NCBI RefSeq assembly: GCF_004016445.2
Contig: NZ_SADT02000002.1
Coordinates: forward strand, 186,001 to 250,000
From: Mesorhizobium sp. M2E.F.Ca.ET.219.01.1.1
GTDB taxonomy: Bacteria > Pseudomonadota > Alphaproteobacteria > Rhizobiales > Rhizobiaceae
Direction: 5' to 3'
DNA length: 64,000 bases
Numbering within the stretch: the first letter of the stretch is position 1; each line of letters opens with the position of its first letter. The notes under the pieces were generated by a model. That model did no database searches. It was not told where the DNA came from and worked only from the letters and a program-made list of their open reading frames with translations. Shown here in pieces: positions 51,416 to 59,623 of the stretch. The position numbers and the translations under genes were made by a program.

Positions 51416-52209
51416 TCGACGACGGCGTCCGCCCGCAGCTCGGCATCATCGGCGGCCTCGGACCGCTGGCGTCGGCCGACTTCTATTTCAAGCTGACCCG
51501 GATGACCGAAGCGTTGCGCGACAACGAGCATGTGCCTTCCGTCATCCTTAGCGTGCCGCAATTGCCCGACAGGACCGAAGCGATCCTCAGCAACCATGAC
51601 GGTCCGCTGGCGCCGCTGCAGGCCGCGGTCGCAACGCTCAACGCGCTCGGCGTTGCCTGCATCGCCATGCCCTGCAACACCGCCCATCATTGGTACGACA
51701 GGCTGGCGGCGGACTCGCGAGCCGAGATCATCCACATCGGCGACGCCGTGGTGGCGGAAATCCGCCGCAGCCTGGACCGGGGCAGGGTTGCCAACCTCGC
51801 AACCCGGGGCACGCTGGTTTCCGGTTTCTATCAGCACAGGATATCGGCGGCGGGGTTCGACCTCTGCCTTCCGCCGGACGCCGAGTTTCAGGAACGCGTC
51901 GACAGCGCGATCATGCTCGTCAAGGCCGGGTCGATCGCGCAAGCCGCTGCCGAGACCGAGCGCGCGCTTCATCTCGCGCAAATGGCCGGCGCCGATGTCG
52001 CCCTGCTTGGCTGCACGGAACTGTCCGTCGTGGCAGCCAGCCTCAACGACACGAACGGATTGATCGTCATCGACAGCAATGCAGCCTTGGCGCGGGCCAG
52101 CCTGATGCGGCTGGGCTTCGGCGTACAGGAAGCGCGGGGCCTGCCGACTGTGCCTCGCTTGCGGGGAAGCGATCGGTTGAGCTGGCGAGTCGCGCAGCAG
52201 GCCTCCTGA
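51412..52209 (+). CDS. Aspartate/glutamate racemase family protein
   Basis: 265 residues; the ATG overlaps the transporter stop (ATGA). It starts QLGIIGGLGPLASADFYFKL, typical of YgeA/aspartate racemases. Catalytic Cys residues are in MPCNTAHHW (about residue 84) and LLGCTELSVV (about residue 203). It should racemise an amino acid without PLP. Its coupling to the transporter predicts that the imported compound is a D- or L-amino acid, even though the transporter lacks the acidic-side-chain Arg. Confidence 0.85.
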   Translation: MIDDGVRPQLGIIGGLGPLASADFYFKLTRMTEALRDNEHVPSVILSVPQLPDRTEAILSNHDGPLAPLQAAVATLNALGVACIAMPCNTAHHWYDRLAADSRAEIIHIGDAVVAEIRRSLDRGRVANLATRGTLVSGFYQHRISAAGFDLCLPPDAEFQERVDSAIMLVKAGSIAQAAAETERALHLAQMAGADVALLGCTELSVVAASLNDTNGLIVIDSNAALARASLMRLGFGVQEARGLPTVPRLRGSDRLSWRVAQQAS

Positions 52210-52410
52210 GCGCTTGCCGCTTGATCGCGTAAAACCGGCTGCCAGCAGCCAATGTTCTCCAAGTCATAAAATCTTTGAGAGAATATTTTCCGCCTCCCGT
52301 CTGAGAGGAAATGCGCTTCTTTGCCCGAGCGGGCAGCATTGGTGATGCTTGAGATCAAGGCTTCGCATCCCGCCGGGCCGAAATGATTTCAAGATTGCAA
52401 GGAACGCATC

Positions 52411-53262
52411 ATGTCAGAACGCGGCAGCGCTTCAAATTCTCTCGTTACGTCAATCACCAGGCGCGCCGGACTGGCGGCACTTCTCGCCACGACATTGGCC
52501 GTCATCGGCCTGACTGCGCCGTCGCCCTCCTTCGCCGAGGACAAGAAGGCGATCAAGGTCGGCATCATCAGTGGCGAGGACGAGGATGTCTGGCGCGTCG
52601 TCACCGCCGAGGCGGCCAAGAAAGGGCTGACGATCGAGACCATCGTCTTCAACGATTACACCCAGCCCAACGAAGCGCTGGAGCGCGGCGAGATCGATGC
52701 CAACGCCTTCCAGCACAAGCCCTATCTCGACAACCAGATCAAGACGCAAGGCTATCACATCGTGCCGGTCGGTTATACCGGCGTCTGGCCGATCGGCCTC
52801 TATTCGAAGAAGCACGCCAAGGTTGCCGACCTGCCGGAAGGCGCCGTCGTCGGGCTTCCGAACGATCCGTCGAACGAGGGCCGCGCGCTGCATGTGCTGG
52901 AGCATGAGGGCCTGATCAAGCTCAAGGACGGCACCGGCATCCTGGCGACCACCGCCGACATTGCCGACAACCCGAAGAAGCTTGAGATCAAGGAGCTCGA
53001 CGCCGGCATTGTCGGCCGTTCGGTCGACGATCTCGACGCCGCCGTCGTCAACACCGACTGGGCGCTGAAGAGCGGCCTCGGCCCTGAAAACCGCATCGCG
53101 CAGGAGCCGGTGGCGGACAATCCCTACCGCAACTTCATCGCGGTCAAGGCCGGAAGCGAGAACGAGCCCTGGGTGAAGACGCTGGTCGCCTCCTACCAGA
53201 ACGAAACGGTCAAGGCCGAGTTCGACAAGGTCTACAAGGGCACCGGGATCAGCGCCTATTGA
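52411..53262 (+). CDS. metQ: Methionine ABC importer substrate-binding protein
   Basis: 283 residues. Signal peptide with h-region GLAALLATTLAVIGLTA, cleaved after PSFA; there is no lipobox Cys, so it is a soluble periplasmic NlpA/MetQ-type protein. The core is NEALERGEIDANAFQHKPYLDNQ, conserved in MetQ. It begins the metQNI operon for D/L-methionine uptake. The 201-bp gap upstream holds no gene. I looked for a SAM-II riboswitch there without success. Confidence 0.9.
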   Translation: MSERGSASNSLVTSITRRAGLAALLATTLAVIGLTAPSPSFAEDKKAIKVGIISGEDEDVWRVVTAEAAKKGLTIETIVFNDYTQPNEALERGEIDANAFQHKPYLDNQIKTQGYHIVPVGYTGVWPIGLYSKKHAKVADLPEGAVVGLPNDPSNEGRALHVLEHEGLIKLKDGTGILATTADIADNPKKLEIKELDAGIVGRSVDDLDAAVVNTDWALKSGLGPENRIAQEPVADNPYRNFIAVKAGSENEPWVKTLVASYQNETVKAEFDKVYKGTGISAY

Positions 53263-53339
53263 CCGGCGCCTGGCTATCTGAAGTTGGCGGTCCGCTTTTG
53301 AGCGGGCCGCCCTCGCATTTGAGCGGTACGGAAACAGAG

Positions 53340-54431
53340 ATGAATCAGCATGTCACGGCTGAGACGGGCGACCCGGTCGCTGTCGAACCAGCCGCGTCGC
53401 AAGACGTTGTCCGCCTCGTAGACCTGAAGCGCCGCTTCGGCGCGACGGCGGCGCTCGACGGCGTCTCGCTTACTGTGAAGAAGGGCGAGATCCTCGGCAT
53501 CATAGGCCGCAGCGGCGCCGGCAAGTCGACGCTGATCCGCTGCCTGAACGGGCTGGAGCGGCCGGATTCCGGCGAGGTCTTCATCGAGGGTCGCGAGATC
53601 AGTCGTCTGAGCGAACACGAGCTGCAGCCGTTGCGCCGCCGCATTGGCATGGTCTTCCAGCACTTCAACCTTTTGTCGGCGAAGACCGTCGAAGACAATG
53701 TCGCGCTGCCGCTCAAGATCGAAGGGCGGACGCGCGCCGAGCGCATGGCCCGCGCGGCTGAATTGCTGCAGCTGGTCGGCCTGTCGGAGAAGGCCAAAGC
53801 CTATCCCGCTTCACTGTCGGGCGGCCAGAAGCAGCGCGTCGGCATCGCCAGGGCTTTGGCCGCGCGGCCGGCGCTGCTCTTGTCGGACGAGGCGACATCG
53901 GCGCTCGACCCGGAGACGACGCGCTCAATCCTCGCGCTGCTCAAGGACATCAATTCCAGGCTCGGCCTCACCATCCTGCTGATCACGCACGAGATGGAGG
54001 TGATCCGCTCCATAGCCGATCGCGTGGCGGTGATCGATGCCGGCCGCATCGTCGAGGAGGGCGCCGTCTGGCAGGTCTTCGCCGATCCGAAATCAGAGAT
54101 CACCCGCAGCCTGCTCGGCGGCATCCGGCCCCAACTGCCGCCCGAGATCGCCAGCCAATTGGTGGCGGGCGAAGGCACCGAAACGATTCTCAGGATCGAT
54201 GTCGCCGGAGAAGCCGCGCGTCGCCCGCTGCTGTCCGAACTGAGCGCCGGCGTGCCCGGCGCGTTCCGGCTTGTGCACGGCGGCATCGACCATGTGCAGC
54301 AGCAGCCGGTCGGCACGCTGTTCGTGGCTGTTCCTGGAGCCGATGCCAGGCATCTGGCGGCGGTTATCGCATTCCTCAAAGACCGCGGCGCGCGGGTGGA
54401 GGTGCTTGGCCATGTCGCCGGTCCTGTTTGA
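53340..54431 (+). CDS. metN: Methionine ABC importer ATP-binding protein
   Basis: 363 residues from the ATG at 53340; a TTG at 53259 that touches the metQ stop was rejected. Walker A is GRSGAGKST, the signature is LSGGQKQRVGIARALAARP, Walker B is LLLSDEATSALD. The C-terminal NIL/ACT-like domain (about residues 265-360) provides feedback inhibition by cytoplasmic methionine in MetN proteins. Confidence 0.92.
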   Translation: MNQHVTAETGDPVAVEPAASQDVVRLVDLKRRFGATAALDGVSLTVKKGEILGIIGRSGAGKSTLIRCLNGLERPDSGEVFIEGREISRLSEHELQPLRRRIGMVFQHFNLLSAKTVEDNVALPLKIEGRTRAERMARAAELLQLVGLSEKAKAYPASLSGGQKQRVGIARALAARPALLLSDEATSALDPETTRSILALLKDINSRLGLTILLITHEMEVIRSIADRVAVIDAGRIVEEGAVWQVFADPKSEITRSLLGGIRPQLPPEIASQLVAGEGTETILRIDVAGEAARRPLLSELSAGVPGAFRLVHGGIDHVQQQPVGTLFVAVPGADARHLAAVIAFLKDRGARVEVLGHVAGPV

Positions 54432-55068
54432 ACTCCTGCTTCGCTCGATCTGGGAGACGGTGCTGATGACCGGCGCGTCCGGTCTCATCTCGCTTGTCTT
54501 CGGCCTGCCGCTTGGCCTTGCCCTGGTCGCCACCGATCGCGGCGGCATCGCCGAGAGCCTTTGGGTCAACCGCATCCTCGGCGCCGTCATCAACGGCTTC
54601 CGCTCGGTGCCCTTCATCATTCTGCTGGTGGCGCTCATCCCGGTGACGCGGCTGATCGTCGGCACCTCGATCGGCACCTGGGCGGCCATCGTGCCGCTGT
54701 CGATCGCGGCGACGCCCTACTACGCGCGCATCGCCGAAGTGTCGCTGCGCGAGGTCGACCTCGGGCTGATCGAGGCGGCGCGCGCCATGGGCGGCAACCG
54801 CTGGACGATCATCCGCGAGGTGCTGGTGCCGGAGGCGCTGCCCGGCATCGTCGCCGGCTTTACCGTGACGCTGGTGACGCTCGTCGGCGCCTCGGCCATG
54901 GCCGGCGCCATCGGCGCCGGTGGTCTCGGCGATCTCGCCATCCGCTACGGCTACCAGCGCTTCGAAACCAGCGTCATGGTCGCCGTTGTCGTCGTGCTCA
55001 TCGTGCTGGTCTGCGGCATCCAGTGGATCGGCGACCGGCTGGTCGCTCGTCTGGACCACCGCGGGTAA
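54412..55068 (+). CDS. metI: Methionine ABC importer permease
   Basis: 218 residues from the ATG at 54412, inside the end of metN (20-base overlap). GGTGGAGG supplies a ribosome-binding site. There are five spans with the EAA motif EAARAMGGNRWTIIREVLVPEALPGI. The typical MetI opening ETVLMTGASGLISLVFGLPLG is present. It completes the MetNIQ methionine importer. Confidence 0.92.
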   Translation: MSPVLFELLLRSIWETVLMTGASGLISLVFGLPLGLALVATDRGGIAESLWVNRILGAVINGFRSVPFIILLVALIPVTRLIVGTSIGTWAAIVPLSIAATPYYARIAEVSLREVDLGLIEAARAMGGNRWTIIREVLVPEALPGIVAGFTVTLVTLVGASAMAGAIGAGGLGDLAIRYGYQRFETSVMVAVVVVLIVLVCGIQWIGDRLVARLDHRG

Positions 55069-55205
55069 GGGCAGGCGCCGGAGGCGAACGCAATTTGCCG
55101 CAAAAGCCGGGAATTGAGCGCCGGCTTGCTCCGTTTGCAATGAGATTGGTCGGTGTGTTTCTTCACCAGCAATGCCGCTGATGTCATCGTGCGGCTGGGG
55201 TTGCC

Positions 55206-55258
55206 AGAGCAATTCCAGGAAAAGTGCGCGGCGGTTTTCCGTCCGGAATTGCGAAAAT
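55206..55258 (+). repeat. Dispersed rhizobial repeat, copy 3 (short form)
   Basis: AGAGCAATTCCAGGAAAAGTG joined directly to GCGGTTTTCCGTCCGGAATT and GCGAAAA. It lacks the roughly 20-base middle block found at 44054 and 46939 and so represents the shorter type. It occupies most of the gap before the dioxygenase gene; 55069-55205 holds nothing that I recognise. Confidence 0.75.
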
Positions 55259-55287
55259 AGAAAGTTGCCGCCAAGAGGAGCCTGTCC

Positions 55288-56307
55288 ATGCCAAGAATAA
55301 TTCCGGTGCTCGATCTCGACCGCCTGGAGCAGGGTCCATCCGAGCTTCGAACTTTCTTGTTTGATTTGCGCACCGCCGCCCGCGATGTCGGCTTCTTCTA
55401 TCTGAGCGGCCACGGCATCACCCAGCCGGAGATCGACTCGGTGCTGGGTGCCGCGCGCGGCTTCTTCGCCTTGCCGGAAGCCGACAAGCTCGCCATCGAG
55501 ATGGTGAAGTCGCCGCAGTTCCGCGGCTATACGCGCGCCGGCGGCGAGCTGACCAGGGGCAAGGCCGACTGGCGCGAGCAGCTCGACATCGGCGTCGAAC
55601 GCGCGACCATTGCGCAAGGGCCGGGCGTGCCGCCCTGGACGCGGCTGCAGGGCCCGAACCAGTGGCCTGCCGCGCTCCCCGATCTGAAGCCGGCGCTGCT
55701 CGCCTGGCAAGCCAAGGCGACCGATGTGGCGATCCGGCTGCTCAAGGCCTTCGCGCTGTCGCTCGACCAGCCGGAGGACGCTTTCGATGCGATCTATCGC
55801 GGCGAGCCGAACCACCGCATGAAGATCGTGCGCTATCCCGGCCGCGACACGACCGGCGACGACCAGGGCGTCGGCGCGCACAAGGATGGCGGCTTCCTCA
55901 CCCTTCTGCTGCAGGACGAGAACAAGGGCCTGCAGGTCGAATATGACGGCAGCTGGGTGAACGTGGACCCGATCCCTCAGACGCTCGTCGTCAACATCGG
56001 CGAGCTGCTCGAACTCGCCTCGAACGGTTATCTTAGGGCGACCGTGCATCGTGTCGTCACGCCGCCCGCCGGCGTCGAGCGGATTTCGGTGCCGTTCTTC
56101 TTCAGCGCCCGGCTCGACGCCACAATCCCGCTGCTCGACCTGCCGGAGGAACTGGCGGCCGAGGCGCGCGGCCCGGCCAGGGACCCGGATAACCCGCTGT
56201 TCCGCAACGTCGGCGCCAATGTGCTGAAAAGCCGGCTGAGGTCCCATCCCGACGTGGCTCGGCGCCATTATGCGGATCTGTTGGAAAAAGCATCGGCCGC
56301 CGGCTGA
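55288..56307 (+). CDS. 2-oxoglutarate/Fe(II)-dependent dioxygenase (isopenicillin-N-synthase family)
   Basis: 339 residues. The N-terminal DIOX_N domain has DVGFFYLSGHGI. Iron ligands are His and Asp in VGAHKDGGFLTLL (H-x-D) and His in RATVHRVVTP, and the 2-oxoglutarate Arg is in ERISVPFFF. It resembles bacterial homologues of plant IPNS-like and ethylene-forming enzymes. It would hydroxylate or desaturate a small molecule in the cytoplasm. It is monocistronic after a dispersed repeat. Confidence 0.87.
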   Translation: MPRIIPVLDLDRLEQGPSELRTFLFDLRTAARDVGFFYLSGHGITQPEIDSVLGAARGFFALPEADKLAIEMVKSPQFRGYTRAGGELTRGKADWREQLDIGVERATIAQGPGVPPWTRLQGPNQWPAALPDLKPALLAWQAKATDVAIRLLKAFALSLDQPEDAFDAIYRGEPNHRMKIVRYPGRDTTGDDQGVGAHKDGGFLTLLLQDENKGLQVEYDGSWVNVDPIPQTLVVNIGELLELASNGYLRATVHRVVTPPAGVERISVPFFFSARLDATIPLLDLPEELAAEARGPARDPDNPLFRNVGANVLKSRLRSHPDVARRHYADLLEKASAAG

Positions 56308-56389
56308 CGATTGAGACGCGTCAGGGCGAGATTTTCCGCATTCTTGCTCTTTTTTGGAATTTCGTTCGTGGAAAATACACCGCGGTGAC

Positions 56390-56505
56390 CCCAAATAGGC
56401 ATTGTCGCCCGGTGTTTTCCTCCCATTGCGCCGGGTGATGTTCCCCTCTGAAGGTTATGACCTTCATGCTTGGCCGGGCCGCTTTCGCGCCCGGCCTTTT
56501 TCTTT
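56390..56505 (+). ncRNA. Candidate trans-acting small RNA, three hairpins with CCUCCC loop
   Basis: The region between the dioxygenase and LysR genes folds into three ordered hairpins. Stem 1 is CCCGGTG (56408-56414) with CGCCGGG (56429-56435), and its loop carries CCTCCC. Stem 2 is GAAGGT (56450-56455) with ACCTTC (56460-56465). Stem 3 is the terminator GGCCGGGC/GCCCGGCC plus a T-run. An anti-Shine-Dalgarno loop with a strong terminator resembles the alpha-r14 type sRNAs of Rhizobiales (from memory). The 5' end is approximate; no good -35/-10 was found. Confidence 0.6.
56472..56505 (+). terminator. Rho-independent terminator
   Basis: A perfect 8-bp GC stem (56472-56479 with 56489-56496) and a 9-base loop are followed by TTTTTCTTT (56497-56505). 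It is the strongest intrinsic terminator that I see in the window. It probably ends the small RNA and could also stop read-through from the dioxygenase gene. Confidence 0.85.
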
Positions 56506-56556
56506 CAAATGCCTGGGGATGCCCGGACTAGGCAAAGACGATATCGACCAAGCGGC

Positions 56557-57459
56557 CTAGCTCATCAGCTTCGGCAATCCCGCCGCCAGCGCATGGATGG
56601 CCAGCCGCACCTTCAGCGGCAGATGCGGCACCTGCAGCCAGAGTGCGTGGCAATCGTAGAGATAGTCCGGCTGGTCGGGCAGCACGCGGATGAGCTTGCC
56701 CGCTTCGAAACGCTCACGCACCAGCCAATATGGCAGCCAGGCCAGTCCCATGCCGTCGGTCGCCGCATCGGCGATGGCGTCGAGGTCGTCGAGCCGCAGC
56801 CTGCCGACGGGCGCGATCTCGGTTACCGAGCCATCCTCGCGCGGGAACAGCCATGGCTGCAGTGCCTGGCCGAGACGGCGGTAAACAATTGCCTGGTGGC
56901 TGGCGATGTCCTCAAACTGAACCGGTCGGCCGGAGGTCTCGATGTAGGACGGCGAAGCGCAGACAACCATGCGCTGGCGCGCGACTCGGCGCCCGATGAT
57001 GCCAGCCCGGTCATCCAGTGCGCCGGTGCGGATCGCCAGATCGAAGCCGTCCTCGACGAGATCGGCGAAGCGGTCGCTGAGCGACAGGTCCAACTCCAGT
57101 GTCGGATAGTGCCGGGCAAGGGCGAGTAGGATCGGCGTGACGCAGTGGCGACCGAAATGTGTCGGCATCGTCACGCGCAGTCTTCCGCGCGGCTCGGACA
57201 ACTGGTCGGCTGCCAATGCATCGGCCGCCTGCGCTTCCGCCAGCACGATCCTGCAGCGCTCATAATAGGCGCGCCCGAAATCGGTCGGGCTCTGCCGGCG
57301 CGTCGTACGGTTGATGAGCCGTGCGCCAAGGCGTTCCTCAAGGAAGCGGACATGCTTGCCGACCATCGGCCCCGAAAGGTCAAGCGCCGCCGCAGCGGCG
57401 GTGAAAGAGCCGAGGTCGACGGCTTTCACGAACACTTCCATGCTTTCGAGGCGGTCCAT
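56557..57459 (-). CDS. LysR-family transcriptional regulator
   Basis: 300 residues from the ATG at 57459; a start at 57495 would add a tail not usual for the family. The HTH is SFTAAAAALDLSGPMVGKHVRFLEERLGARL, opening MDRLESMEVFVKAVDLG. The effector domain is GRLRVTMPTHFGRHCVTPIL. It belongs to the CrgA/DsdC-like group with NRTTRRQSPTDFG after the linker. It is divergent from the quinone reductase gene (about 100 bp), its probable target. Confidence 0.87.
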   Translation of the reverse strand: MDRLESMEVFVKAVDLGSFTAAAAALDLSGPMVGKHVRFLEERLGARLINRTTRRQSPTDFGRAYYERCRIVLAEAQAADALAADQLSEPRGRLRVTMPTHFGRHCVTPILLALARHYPTLELDLSLSDRFADLVEDGFDLAIRTGALDDRAGIIGRRVARQRMVVCASPSYIETSGRPVQFEDIASHQAIVYRRLGQALQPWLFPREDGSVTEIAPVGRLRLDDLDAIADAATDGMGLAWLPYWLVRERFEAGKLIRVLPDQPDYLYDCHALWLQVPHLPLKVRLAIHALAAGLPKLMS

Positions 57460-57562
57460 ATTGAAAACCCGGCGTTTCGACTGTTCTGCCTGCACAGCGA
57501 TTTATCGGCTCTTCACGCCTCTGCATAGTTCCATTCCATCGATTCGATTTGGAGTTGCATGG

Positions 57563-58549
57563 ATGGCAAGGGTTGTTCGCTTTCACAGTCACGGTGGTCC
57601 CGAGGTGCTTCGCAGCGAGGAAAAAGAGGTTCCGTTGCCAGGTCCTGGCGAGGTGCGGATACGCGTCAGGGCACTGGGCTTGAACCGCGCCGAAGCCTCG
57701 ATGCGCAACGGCACTTACATCGAAACGCCGCCGCTGCCGTCAGGCCTAGGTCTTGAGGCGGCCGGCATTGTCGAGGCGATCGGCGAGGGCGTCGGTGGTT
57801 TCGCGACGGGCGATGCGGTCAGCATCATCCCGCCGCGCTCCATGGCTCGCTGGCCGGCTTATGGTGAGTTCGTCACCTTTCCGGCTGAACTCGTCGTCAA
57901 ACATCCGCCATCGCTTTCGTTCGAGGCCGCCGCCGCGACATGGATGCAATATCTCACCGCTTATGGCGCGCTGATCGATATCGCCCGTCTCCGTCGTGAC
58001 GAGCCCGTCGTCATCACCGCCGCGTCGAGCAGCGTCGGGCTCGCCGCAATCCAGATCGCCAACAGAATTGGCGCCGTGCCGATCGCCGTCACCCGGACAT
58101 CGGCCAAGAAGACGGCGCTGCTCGATGCCGGCGCTGCGGATGTGGTGGCCTTGGCTGAAGACGATCTCGAGGCGCGGCTGAGAGCGATCGCGCCGCAAGG
58201 CGTGCGCGTCGTGCTCGACCCGGTCGGCGGCCCGATCTTCACGCCTCTTGCAGCCGCGATGGCACGCGGCGGCATTCTCATCGAATATGGCGGCCTCAGC
58301 CCCGAGCCGACGCCGTTCCCGCTGTTCGAGGTCCTGGCGAAGACGTTGATGCTGCGCGGCTACCTTGTTCACGAGATCACCGGCGATCCCGGCCGGCTGG
58401 AAGCCGCCAAGACCTTCATCCTCGACGGGCTCCAATCAGGCGCCCTGAAGCCGATCGTCGCCCGGACGTTTCCGTTCGAGGCGATCGTCGAGGCGCACCG
58501 CTTTCTCGAGGCGGGCGAACAGTTCGGCAAGGTGGTGGTCGTGGTTTGA
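57563..58549 (+). CDS. Zinc-free MDR oxidoreductase (quinone reductase-like)
   Basis: 328 residues from the ATG at 57563 (GGAG 8 bases upstream). A GroES-like N-terminal domain (PGPGEVRIRVRALGLNRAEASMRNG) precedes a Rossmann domain with VVITAASSSVGLAAIQIA. The structural zinc Cys cluster of alcohol dehydrogenases is absent, as in NADPH:quinone oxidoreductases. It likely reduces quinones or enones and is controlled by the divergent LysR. An AraC gene converges 28 bp downstream. Confidence 0.87.
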   Translation: MARVVRFHSHGGPEVLRSEEKEVPLPGPGEVRIRVRALGLNRAEASMRNGTYIETPPLPSGLGLEAAGIVEAIGEGVGGFATGDAVSIIPPRSMARWPAYGEFVTFPAELVVKHPPSLSFEAAAATWMQYLTAYGALIDIARLRRDEPVVITAASSSVGLAAIQIANRIGAVPIAVTRTSAKKTALLDAGAADVVALAEDDLEARLRAIAPQGVRVVLDPVGGPIFTPLAAAMARGGILIEYGGLSPEPTPFPLFEVLAKTLMLRGYLVHEITGDPGRLEAAKTFILDGLQSGALKPIVARTFPFEAIVEAHRFLEAGEQFGKVVVVV

Positions 58550-58577
58550 GGCGCGCTTCGCCCGCTCGGCCAAAGGC

Positions 58578-59474
58578 TTAATAGGCTTCGGCCGAGCCGG
58601 GTATAGCCTGAAGGCGCTCGATGTCCTGACGGGGCGGGGCGCCGAACAGGCGCCGATATTCGCGGCTGAACTGCGAAGGGCTGTCGTAGCCGACGGCGAA
58701 GCCGGCTGTGCCGGCGTTGGCTCCGTCAGCCAGCATCAGCCTTCGCGCTTCCTGCAGGCGTAGCTGTTTTTGATACTCGAGCGGGGTCATGCGCGTGATC
58801 GCTTTGAAGTGGGCATGAAGCGACGACGCGCTCATGCCTGACGCCGCGGCAATCTCGTCGATGCGCAACTGCGCCTGGAAGCCGTTCCGGATCGTGGCGA
58901 TGGCGCGGCTCACCTGGTTCAGGTGGCTGTCGACGGTTCCCATTTGACGAAGCGTTGCGCCATGCGGACCGGTGAGCAGACGGTAGAGAATTTCGCGCTC
59001 CACGAGCGGGGCCAGAACATCGATGGTTTCGGGGCGATCGAGCAGCTTCACCAATCGGCACGCGGCATCGATCAGGTCCGGGTCGCTTGGATAGACGGCA
59101 AGCACGGGCACGTCCTTCTCGGAAGAAACCCGCCGCTCCGTCACCAGCAGGTCGGCAAGTGCCGCGGGGTCGAAGTCGATCTTGCAGCACAGATATGGCG
59201 CGGCCGGACTGGCCTCGAGAACATGGCCGACCAGAGGCAGGTCGACCGAAACAAGAAGATAGCTCGATGCATCATAGACCACGCTCTGGCCGGCCAGCGA
59301 AACGCGCTTCGACCCTTGGGCGATTATGCAAAGCGAAGCTTCATAGACCGCCGGCACCGGCGCGCTGGGATGGTCGGCGCGAATAAGCGACAGCCGAGGC
59401 ACCGCGGTGCCGGACATGCCGGAAGCCGGCGCGAACCGCGCGATCATCTGAGCCAGGTCGGCAATTTTGTTCAT
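58578..59474 (-). CDS. AraC-family transcriptional regulator
   Basis: 298 residues from the ATG at 59474. The N-terminal cupin-like AraC_N domain has YEASLCIIAQGSKRVSLAG. The two helix-turn-helices at the C-terminus are RIDEIAAASGMSASSLHAHF and AGFAVGYDSPSQFSREYRRLFG. This is the CadR/YqhC-like group that often senses aldehydes or electrophiles. It is divergent from the SDR gene, its likely target (150-bp gap). Confidence 0.88.
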   Translation of the reverse strand: MNKIADLAQMIARFAPASGMSGTAVPRLSLIRADHPSAPVPAVYEASLCIIAQGSKRVSLAGQSVVYDASSYLLVSVDLPLVGHVLEASPAAPYLCCKIDFDPAALADLLVTERRVSSEKDVPVLAVYPSDPDLIDAACRLVKLLDRPETIDVLAPLVEREILYRLLTGPHGATLRQMGTVDSHLNQVSRAIATIRNGFQAQLRIDEIAAASGMSASSLHAHFKAITRMTPLEYQKQLRLQEARRLMLADGANAGTAGFAVGYDSPSQFSREYRRLFGAPPRQDIERLQAIPGSAEAY

Positions 59475-59623
59475 GCCGCATAAATCTGCATCGCGCGCGA
59501 TGTTGCAAGGCTTGGTCGGCTTATTTGGAGGATCGTGCAAACTCTTTGGACGATCGCGCTACCGCTCTCCGCCTTCGCGCCACCATTTTGCGTCCCGTCA
59601 CCGCAAGCGAAAAGGAAACGATC

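Noticed and set aside
52380..52411. GATTTCAAGATTGCAAGG resembling part of a SAM-II riboswitch before metQ
   Set aside because: The flanks do not form the required P1 stem or pseudoknot, and the element would run into the metQ start codon.
53259..53339. TTG start that would couple metN to the metQ stop
   Set aside because: The extra 27 residues are not MetN-like, and the ATG at 53340 gives the usual family length.
54376..56394. 672-codon leftward open frame
   Set aside because: Antisense to metI and the dioxygenase gene; composition is Arg/Asp/His-rich without domain signals, a typical high-GC shadow.
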